Positions 1 through 4,933 of a DNA stretch of 5,162 bases are shown here, piece after piece. The notes below the pieces were generated by a model. It did no database searches and was not told the origin of the DNA. It saw only the letters and a list, made by a program, of their open reading frames with translations. This stretch comes from an uncultured Erysipelotrichaceae bacterium (GTDB taxonomy: Bacteria; Bacillota_I; Bacilli_A; Erysipelotrichales; Erysipelotrichaceae): assembly GCA_944325295.1 (NCBI GenBank), contig CALUZL010000110.1, positions 1 through 5,162 on the forward strand, read 5' to 3'. The stretch's first letter is position 1; every line of letters begins with the position of its first letter. The translations under genes and the position numbers were made by a program.

Positions 1-390
1 CCAGACAAGACCGATAGCGGTGACGGAAGTGACCATCGGTAAAAAGAAGGCCGTCTGAAAGATGCCTATGCCCTTGATCTTCTGATTTAAAAGATTGGCA
101 AAAAACAGAGACAAGACAGTACTTATCGGAACGACAAAGATCACGTAAAGCGCTGTATTCTTTAGGGAATTGATAAAGTACGGATCGGTAAAGATGTGGA
201 CATAGTTATCAAAGCCAAACCCGCTAAAGGCTCCTGTCATCTGTCGATAACCTTCTTTAAAGGAGATAAGGACGATATTTATTACCGGGTATAAGGTAAA
301 GATGATAACGCCGATCGCAAACGGTGCTAGATAGAGAAACGGTTCTAACCGGTTATTGAAGACGCCGGATCTTTTCTTTGTCATAGCCAT
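1..390 (-). CDS. CUT1-type ABC transporter permease, first subunit (N-terminal 130 residues; runs off the left edge)
   Basis: This is the start of an inner-membrane permease of a carbohydrate-type ABC importer (UgpA/MalF/LacF-like), which forms the channel with a second permease probably encoded beyond the window. I translated it directly: it begins MAMTKKRSG and stays open to base 1. A basic N-terminus is followed by hydrophobic segments at about residues 18-44, 77-102 and 107-130. The region around residues 112-122 (QTAFFLPMVTS) matches the conserved stretch after the second helix in this permease class. The EAA loop that docks the ATPase lies outside the window. The start at 390 lies three bases after the ATPase stop, so the two genes are co-transcribed and probably translationally coupled. 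A second ATG two codons later (384) is an alternative start, and the ribosome site is weak (a GGAAAGAG run inside the ATPase gene). The family is secure; the substrate is not. Confidence 0.88.
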   Translation of the reverse strand, partial: MAMTKKRSGVFNNRLEPFLYLAPFAIGVIIFTLYPVINIVLISFKEGYRQMTGAFSGFGFDNYVHIFTDPYFINSLKNTALYVIFVVPISTVLSLFFANLLNQKIKGIGIFQTAFFLPMVTSVTAIGLVW

Positions 391-393
391 AGG

Positions 394-1458
394 TCAAAGT
401 CTCTTTCCGCTGGCGGCATCAAAGAGGAAGACCCCTTTCTGGCGAAGCTTGACATTTACGATATCACCTTTCTTACAATCGTAATCACGCGACAAATAGA
501 CGCGTATCTCTGATGATCCGACTTTCAAGATCGCCAGCTCTTCTTTACCCATCGTATATCTTTCGACGATCTGTGCTTTGAAATCAAAGTCCTCATCATC
601 GATCGTTATCGCTTCCGGCCTGATACTCAAGATGACCTTCTCGCCTGCCTTAGCGGTGGGGATGGCGATCTTTATCTTAGCGGATTTATCACTGAGCATA
701 AAACAACCGTCTGTATCGATATACCCTTGGATATTATTGATCGGGGGGTTGCCTAAAAAGTTTGCCACAAAATGATGTTTGGGATCATCGTAGAGCTCTT
801 GAGGGGCTGCTTCTTGCATCAGGACACCATCGCGCATTAAAACGATACTGTCTGATATTGACATTGCTTCCTCTTGATCATGTGTTACAAAGATCGTGGT
901 AACTTTAGTTTCTAACTGGATCCTTCTGATCTCTTCGCGCATCTCTAAGCGCAAGCGGGCGTCGAGATTTGACAGCGGTTCATCCAAAAGGAGCAAACGC
1001 GGATTTTTGATCAGAGCTCTGGCGATAGCCACGCGCTGTTGTTGACCGCCGGAGAGCTCTTTGGGCTTGCGGTCAAGGTATTGCTCGATCTGAACAAGCT
1101 TAGCCATCTCTATAGCCTTTTTATGGCGTTCATCTTTATTTACCTTTTGGATCTCAAGTGGAAAAGAGATGTTTTCGAGTACGCTCATATGCGGATAAAG
1201 CGCATAGTTTTGAAAAACTAAGCCGACACCGCGTTTTTGTGGCGGCATATCCGTAACATCTTCATCGTCGAAGTAGATCTTGCCCTCACTTACCGGCAAG
1301 ATTCCTGCTAGCATATTGAGCATTGTCGATTTGCCACAGCCCGAAGGCCCTAAAAGGGCTGTCAATTTACCGCTTTCAAATACTTTGTTAAAATCATCGA
1401 CAGCTGTAACATCATTAAATCTCTTGGTCAAATGTTCAACTTTAATTTGCATATTCAT
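394..1458 (-). CDS. ugpC: MalK/UgpC-type sugar ABC transporter ATP-binding protein
   Basis: This is the cytoplasmic ATPase that powers a CUT1 importer. All nucleotide-binding motifs are intact: Walker A GPSGCGKST (37-45), Q-loop Q83 in VFQNYALYPH, signature LSGGQ (135-139), Walker B LLLLDEP (155-161), D-loop SNLD (163-166) and switch H193. Residues from about 235 form the C-terminal OB-fold/TOBE region typical of MalK, UgpC and MsmK, including IRPEA (279-283). The length of 354 is normal for these proteins. The start is probably the second ATG (1452, MQIKVEHL): the AGGAG at 1460-1464 is seven bases from that ATG but only one base from the first one at 1458. The gene lies between the solute-binding protein and the permease, so it appears dedicated to this transporter. 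The symbol reflects the usual family name. Glycerol-3-phosphate as substrate is not demonstrated, and an oligosaccharide is equally possible. Confidence 0.95.
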   Translation of the reverse strand: MNMQIKVEHLTKRFNDVTAVDDFNKVFESGKLTALLGPSGCGKSTMLNMLAGILPVSEGKIYFDDEDVTDMPPQKRGVGLVFQNYALYPHMSVLENISFPLEIQKVNKDERHKKAIEMAKLVQIEQYLDRKPKELSGGQQQRVAIARALIKNPRLLLLDEPLSNLDARLRLEMREEIRRIQLETKVTTIFVTHDQEEAMSISDSIVLMRDGVLMQEAAPQELYDDPKHHFVANFLGNPPINNIQGYIDTDGCFMLSDKSAKIKIAIPTAKAGEKVILSIRPEAITIDDEDFDFKAQIVERYTMGKEELAILKVGSSEIRVYLSRDYDCKKGDIVNVKLRQKGVFLFDAASGKRL

Positions 1459-1459
1459 T

Positions 1460-1464
1460 CTCCT
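1460..1464 (-). promoter_or_regulatory. Ribosome binding site that decides the ATPase start
   Basis: AGGAG on the minus strand, within AAAGAGGAGA. It ends seven bases before the ATG at 1452 and one base before the ATG at 1458. Normal Shine-Dalgarno spacing favours the inner ATG, which makes the protein 352 residues instead of 354. Confidence 0.7.
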
Positions 1465-1468
1465 CTTT

Positions 1469-1502
1469 AAAAGAAAAGCTAGAGTAAAAACCCTGGCTTT
1501 TC
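1469..1502 (-). promoter_or_regulatory. Intercistronic hairpin with short T run between binding-protein and ATPase genes
   Basis: On the minus strand the arms GAAAAGC (1502-1496) and GCTTTTC (1479-1473) pair over seven bases. After one C-A mismatch, AGGG pairs with CTCT (one G-U) around a six-base loop, TTTTTA. TTTT follows at 1472-1469, and the ATPase ribosome site comes almost at once. The form suggests a leaky terminator or an mRNA-stabilising 3' structure for the upstream binding-protein message. In maltose-type transporters an intercistronic structure with such a role is known; its action here is inferred. Confidence 0.55.
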
Positions 1503-1530
1503 ATCAATTGGTCTTTAGAATTATTTCTTA

Positions 1531-2775
1531 TTAACCTTCACTTAAAGCCTCGTTACAAACAGCTTCGGCATCTGAAAGTCCGGTTGTGACATCCTTAACT
1601 CCGGTAGCGACTGCTGTCAGTAGCTCTTCGATCTGCGTTCTGACGACAGAAACACCCGGAATAGCAGCAAACGAACCACCGATCTCCGACCTCAAGCACT
1701 CTAAAGCCGTATTGTCAGCAACGAAGTTCTTATAAGTCTCTGTTTCTCTGGTAGCAGCATATGGTGATGCGTAGTTAGCAGCTTCACAGAATCCGGCATT
1801 TACTTCCGGTGATGCAAAGTATAGAGCAAACTCAGCTGTAGCGGCTTCAGTCTTTTCATCAGCACTGAAAACGATGATGCCACGATTCCATGCCGGTGTC
1901 CATTCAACTGAACCACCTTGAGGAACCGGTGCGACCGCATATTCACTTCCCTCCGGCAGTGAAAGGTAAGGTTCACCAGCTACTGAACCAATGTAAGAAA
2001 CGAGGTTTTCGGTATTGAAGTCATTTGAGAAGTACTGATCGGTTGGATTCAACATGAAATATTCGTTGGTTACGGCATCGGCGAACCACTGAACTCTTTC
2101 AGCAACCTCTTCCGTATTGAAAGTTACCGTCTTACTTTCAACATCGATAAGTTGATTTCCCGTTTGCATGATCAGCGTCTGTCCGCCATCGGTCAGAGAA
2201 TCAAACGCAAAACCATATTTTTCCGGATATGCAGCTTTGATAGCTTCACAATTAGCCATCAGATCATCCCAAGTAGCCGGAGCTTCAAGGCCTAATTCAT
2301 CATAGATCGTCTTGTTGTAGAAGAAGACCGGACCTGATGTGACAAGCGGTAAGATGTGCAGCTTGCCATCTGTGAAACTTGTAGCTTCCAAGTAAGCACC
2401 CTCATCGACTGTGCTCTCAAAGTCTTCGCCGACGTATTTGCCAAGATCGGCAACCAAACCGTCTGTGACATAGTTAGCAGCTTCAGAAGCGTAGTGGATG
2501 ATGAGGTTTGGACCGGTACCACTGGCTACAGCCTGCATAACTTTAGATTCGAAGTTTTCCAAAGCCTGTGTCTCAGCTACGACTTCGATATCATCGTGTT
2601 CGGCGTTGAAATCAGCGATAGCCTTGTCAAGATAAGCTTGCTGATCCTCGGTGTAGGTGTGCCAGATAACTACTCTGGTCTTACCGTCGGCAGTCTCACC
2701 ACCGTTTGATGAAGTACAGCCGACAAGACTGAATACCATCATCAGCGTCATTAAAATCGTAATAACCTTTTTCAT
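1531..2775 (-). CDS. Extracellular solute-binding lipoprotein, family 1 (UgpB-like)
   Basis: This is the substrate-capturing component of the ABC importer, anchored outside the membrane by a lipid. MKKVITILMTLMMVFSLVGC is a type II signal peptide: two lysines, a hydrophobic core and the lipobox LVGC with Cys20 as the lipidated residue. A Gly/Ser-rich linker follows (21-30). The mature part has the family pattern: an opening strand VVIWHTY (35-41), a helix ending in ADFNAEH (54-60), SGPVFFYNK (147-155) followed by LGLEAPATWDDL (161-172), and a late block AWNRGIIVFSADEKTEAATAEFALYFASPEV (295-325). The PVFFYNK segment and the IRT-like C-terminal region resemble E. coli UgpB, but the residues I can see do not settle the ligand. 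The length of 414 is typical. AGGAG lies four bases before the ATG. The gene is first in its operon, behind its own promoter. Confidence 0.92.
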   Translation of the reverse strand: MKKVITILMTLMMVFSLVGCTSSNGGETADGKTRVVIWHTYTEDQQAYLDKAIADFNAEHDDIEVVAETQALENFESKVMQAVASGTGPNLIIHYASEAANYVTDGLVADLGKYVGEDFESTVDEGAYLEATSFTDGKLHILPLVTSGPVFFYNKTIYDELGLEAPATWDDLMANCEAIKAAYPEKYGFAFDSLTDGGQTLIMQTGNQLIDVESKTVTFNTEEVAERVQWFADAVTNEYFMLNPTDQYFSNDFNTENLVSYIGSVAGEPYLSLPEGSEYAVAPVPQGGSVEWTPAWNRGIIVFSADEKTEAATAEFALYFASPEVNAGFCEAANYASPYAATRETETYKNFVADNTALECLRSEIGGSFAAIPGVSVVRTQIEELLTAVATGVKDVTTGLSDAEAVCNEALSEG

Positions 2776-2788
2776 ATTTCTCCTTACA

Positions 2789-2800
2789 GTCTTTTAAGAC
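2789..2800. promoter_or_regulatory. Inverted repeat at the predicted transcription start (candidate operator)
   Basis: GTCTT and AAGAC are five-base inverted arms around a two-base centre. The repeat would cover about +1 to +12 of the binding-protein transcript. A two-base loop is too tight for an RNA hairpin of this size, so if it functions it is more likely a DNA site for a dimeric regulator. The arms are short and chance occurrence is possible. Confidence 0.3.
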
Positions 2801-2806
2801 AATCAC

Positions 2807-2815
2807 ATTATAACA
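2807..2815 (-). promoter_or_regulatory. Extended -10 promoter of the ABC transporter operon
   Basis: The minus strand reads TGTTATAAT: a perfect TATAAT (2812-2807) with the TG extension one base upstream. The predicted start is near 2800, giving a leader of about 25 bases. No TTGACA-like -35 is present at the right distance; the hexamer there is AAAATA. That is acceptable for an extended -10 promoter. The tract from about 2816 to 2868 is almost entirely A and T and could act as an UP element. Confidence 0.7.
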
Positions 2816-2870
2816 CTAATAAAGTATCTTATTTTTAAATATTTATTAAAATCAAAAATTAATATTTCAC

Positions 2871-2898
2871 AAAAAAAGACGGCAACGTACCGTCTTTT
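2871..2898 (-). terminator. Rho-independent terminator of the right-hand operon
   Basis: On the minus strand AAAAGACGG (2898-2890) pairs perfectly with CCGTCTTTT around a seven-base loop, and the stem runs into seven consecutive T residues (2877-2871). It begins three bases after the stop codon of the acidic protein gene. It separates the phosphoglucomutase/methyltransferase unit from the transporter operon. Confidence 0.9.
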
Positions 2899-2901
2899 AT
2901 G

Positions 2902-3936
2902 CTATATGAGTTCTACATGATAACCTTCATAGCTGCCATTGAGTAATCGCGCCTGATTGGCGATCTCAAAAATGTTGGTCAGGATCTTGCCGTCTTCGTT
3001 TTTAAACCACTTAAAGACATCGACGATCATCTTGTTTTCATCGACATTGACCCGGTAATCATGATCTAAAACGATTTCCGTAAACTGTCTTAAGTCTTCG
3101 ATATTTTCAAAACTGATCCGATGCAAGAGCACAAGTTTTTCATCGAGTGGATATTCAAAAGCGATCTCTTCTTTCAGATCGTACACAGCTCTGACAAAAT
3201 TCAAGCTGAGATAAGGATAAAGCTCATTTATCATCGCATATACATCTTTCTTCTCGTCTTGGACCTCATCTTCTTTCAGGGCTTTTTCAAGCTCGTCGGC
3301 AAGACTGTCGAGATATTCGTCTTCGATGTTTTCACTTTCTTCTATCTTTTCATCATTAGCCTTTTCTTGCCTTAAGATCTCTTGAAAGATACTGTCAATG
3401 TCATCATCTTCAACTTTTTCATCATCACTAAGTGCTTGCGCCATATCGACCGCTTCACCGTTTTCATCACTTACAAGCGTGCTATCGATCGCTTCTTTGA
3501 TCTTGGCGAAATAGTCATCCTCAAGCTCTTGATAGTCTTCGCTTTGAGCAACACTTTCGTCTTCATCTAAAGAAGCCAGTAACCTCTCGATGTCATTTAT
3601 GATGTCCTCTTTGGAGTCCGTGTTTTGTTCAGCCATTACACTTTCGATATCGCTGTGGATATCGATCGGCTCATCGTTTTGTGTGAGAATGCCGTCTAAA
3701 AGCTCACGGCCAAACTCTCTGAGTGAATCGCTTATATCTTCAAGATCGTTTTCCAGATCGCTCTCTTCGATCTCTTCTTGGTTGTCCATCAGAAGTTTTC
3801 GGCTCTCTTCATCCGCAAACTCTTCTAAGTCCTCTAAAGTTTTGTCTTCCTTTTCGTCCTCGCTTTTTAAAACCGTATTCAAATAAGTCAAGACAGAGGC
3901 GGCTACCGTGAAGAGTACGACATGACCTATCTTCAT
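2902..3936 (-). CDS. Unknown membrane-anchored protein with very acidic linker and compact C-terminal domain
   Basis: I do not recognise this family. Residues 5-23 form one hydrophobic segment at the extreme N-terminus with no lipobox and no convincing signal-peptidase site, so it looks like an uncleaved anchor. Residues about 25-230 are dominated by Asp and Glu. By hand count the whole protein has about 102 acidic against about 31 Lys/Arg residues. Short amphipathic helices recur in the linker (for example near 66-84, 110-125, 176-190 and 204-220). From about 230 the composition changes to a folded-looking domain with alternating strands and helices, ending GSYEGYHVELI. The start is firm: AGGAGG sits eight bases before the ATG, and the ATG overlaps the methyltransferase stop as ATGA. 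That arrangement implies translational coupling. It is last in its unit, directly before a terminator. The function is unknown; a scaffold or membrane-tethered adaptor is only a guess. Confidence 0.85.
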   Translation of the reverse strand: MKIGHVVLFTVAASVLTYLNTVLKSEDEKEDKTLEDLEEFADEESRKLLMDNQEEIEESDLENDLEDISDSLREFGRELLDGILTQNDEPIDIHSDIESVMAEQNTDSKEDIINDIERLLASLDEDESVAQSEDYQELEDDYFAKIKEAIDSTLVSDENGEAVDMAQALSDDEKVEDDDIDSIFQEILRQEKANDEKIEESENIEDEYLDSLADELEKALKEDEVQDEKKDVYAMINELYPYLSLNFVRAVYDLKEEIAFEYPLDEKLVLLHRISFENIEDLRQFTEIVLDHDYRVNVDENKMIVDVFKWFKNEDGKILTNIFEIANQARLLNGSYEGYHVELI

Positions 3937-4511
3937 TTGTTCTTCCTCCTAACTTCCAAGATACCATCTCCGGTATCATCATCTAGCATTATAACAAACC
4001 TTTCGTCTTCTTGTATATAATCTCGAAAAGCGTTTAATTTTTTGATTAGTGCCAGCGTATGCCGATTATGAGTCAGGTTTTGATCCTTTACCATTCCGTG
4101 AAAACTCATGTTGTCAAAAAACATGACGCCCCAGGGCATGAGATAATCGATAAACATTTCAAAGTACTGTTTATAATGACCTTTGCCGGCATCGACAAAT
4201 ATCAGATCGTAGTCGTGTAGCGGTTTGAAATCGCGGATATCCATGTTATAGATAGTGATCTGATCTTCAAGTTTTGCCTCTTTTATGTTTTTTAAGGCTA
4301 TCTCATAGAGGTCGCTCTCTCTTTCGATCGTGTCGACATGGATCATCGGATCGACTAAAGCCATATTGATGGCGCTGTATCCAATGGCGCTGCCAAGTTC
4401 CAAAATGTCGTGATAGTGATTAATTCTTATCAATTCGATAAGGTGAGACAGGGCCCCATCTTTAATGATCGGGACCCCGTTTTTTATTGCATATTCTCTG
4501 ATATCTGTCAT
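3933..4511 (-). CDS. trmR: SAM-dependent O-methyltransferase, TrmR/YrrM-like (probable tRNA 5-hydroxyuridine methyltransferase)
   Basis: This is a cytoplasmic class I methyltransferase of the metal-dependent O-methyltransferase family. SAM motif I is ILELGSAIGYSAI (36-48), the acidic residue after strand 2 is in TIERE (61-65), and the metal/substrate-binding pattern shows in FVDAGKGHYKQYFE (105-118) and FFDN (131-134). The opening KNGVPIIKDGALSHLIELIRI closely resembles B. subtilis YrrM/TrmR, which methylates 5-hydroxyuridine at position 34 of some tRNAs to 5-methoxyuridine. The tRNA substrate is therefore inferred from family likeness. At 192 residues it is roughly 20 shorter at the N-terminus than I recall for that protein. 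An in-frame TGA five codons upstream rules out a longer form. The ATG overlaps the phosphoglucomutase stop by one base (TAATG) and no good ribosome site precedes it, so translation probably depends on reinitiation. Other small-molecule O-methyltransferases of this family remain possible. Confidence 0.87.
   Translation of the reverse strand: MTDIREYAIKNGVPIIKDGALSHLIELIRINHYHDILELGSAIGYSAINMALVDPMIHVDTIERESDLYEIALKNIKEAKLEDQITIYNMDIRDFKPLHDYDLIFVDAGKGHYKQYFEMFIDYLMPWGVMFFDNMSFHGMVKDQNLTHNRHTLALIKKLNAFRDYIQEDERFVIMLDDDTGDGILEVRRKNK
3945..3950 (-). promoter_or_regulatory. Strong ribosome binding site of the acidic protein gene, inside the methyltransferase gene
   Basis: The minus strand carries a perfect AGGAGG (within TTAGGAGG), eight bases before the ATG at 3936. 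It lies in codons for the last residues of the methyltransferase (VRRKNK). It fixes the start of the downstream gene and shows that this gene is a real coding region. Confidence 0.85.
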
Positions 4512-4909
4512 TACTTTAGAAATTCAGACATGAATTGGTGATAGCGCTCGTTTTTGGCTCTGGCTTTGTCATATGTCTCATCTTTGATCGAGAAGTAGAC
4601 CTTACACTTCGGTTCGGTACCACTGGGCCTTATGGCGATAAATGACCCGTCTTCAAAGTAATACTTTAAGACATCGGCGACATCAAATCCACTGAGTTCG
4701 GTTATCTGTTCGCCCTCGTGGATCTTTCTTTCTTTATAGTCCTCCCACCTTACGACCCGATTGCCTTCGATCGCATCTATCGGATTAATACGTGTAGATG
4801 ACATGATCTCTTGAAGTCTCTTGGCTCCGTCTTGACCCGGAAGCATGATCGAAAGTTGCGAGTCATAATAGGCACCCGATCTTTCGTATATATCGTTTAA
4901 GACATCCAT
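4511..4909 (-). CDS. pgcA: Phosphoglucomutase PgcA, C-terminal fragment (domain IV) downstream of an in-frame stop
   Basis: This is the C-terminal part of an alpha-phosphoglucomutase/phosphomannomutase-family enzyme, which interconverts glucose 1- and 6-phosphate. The phosphate-binding loop RPSGTEPK (residues 94-101 of this fragment) is intact. So are the preceding family features NDIYERSGAYY at the start and SGFDVADVLKYYFEDGSFIAI (73-93). The fragment is in the same frame as the upstream piece (4934-5162), from which it is separated only by TAA and seven sense codons. An AAGGA about ten bases before the ATG could allow separate translation or reinitiation. No further stop or frameshift occurs down to the TAA at 4511. 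It therefore represents either the end of a gene with a nonsense mutation or base-call error, or the second half of a split enzyme. The family assignment is firm; whether it is made is unknown. Confidence 0.8.
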   Translation of the reverse strand: MDVLNDIYERSGAYYDSQLSIMLPGQDGAKRLQEIMSSTRINPIDAIEGNRVVRWEDYKERKIHEGEQITELSGFDVADVLKYYFEDGSFIAIRPSGTEPKCKVYFSIKDETYDKARAKNERYHQFMSEFLK

Positions 4910-4930
4910 TAAAGTCTTGTCCTTTTTTCG

Positions 4931-4933
4931 TTA
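4931..4933 (-). other. In-frame TAA stop interrupting the phosphoglucomutase gene
   Basis: The TAA lies in the same frame as family-typical sequence on both sides. The frame is kept exactly (252 bases, 84 codons, from 5161 to the ATG at 4909), so this is a substitution and not an indel. TAA is also the normal stop of the binding-protein gene and of this gene's own end, so genome-wide recoding of TAA as sense is unlikely. Confidence 0.85.

Noticed and set aside
1459..1530. A separate promoter for the ATPase gene in the 72-base gap
   Set aside because: A TTGATG is present, but no -10 hexamer lies at a usable distance. The gap is better explained by the hairpin and ribosome site.
2356..2709. 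A 117-codon open frame on the plus strand inside the binding-protein gene
   Set aside because: It lies opposite an intact, family-recognisable gene, has no ribosome site or recognisable domain, and mirrors the codon pattern of the real gene.
2837..2867. Inverted arms AAATATT and AATATTT in the AT-rich gap
   Set aside because: The arms are purely A/T in a tract that is almost all A/T, so such matches are expected by chance. I treat the tract only as a possible UP element.
2871..2898. The terminator stem as part of a riboswitch or leader of the transporter operon
   Set aside because: It lies upstream of the predicted transporter transcription start, directly after the preceding stop codon, and has a classic stem plus T run.
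3590..3886. Serine-rich open frames on the plus strand opposite the acidic protein
   Set aside because: The serine runs are the antisense of Asp/Glu codons. The minus-strand gene has a perfect ribosome site and an operon context, so these are shadows.
4909..4933. Frameshift as the cause of the broken phosphoglucomutase, suggested by the nearby run of six A bases
   Set aside because: The frame on the two sides of the stop is identical (an exact multiple of three), so an indel does not explain it; a substitution does.
4931..4933. Genome-wide reassignment of TAA as a sense codon
   Set aside because: TAA ends the binding-protein gene and the phosphoglucomutase gene itself at sensible positions, and no other gene here contains an internal TAA.
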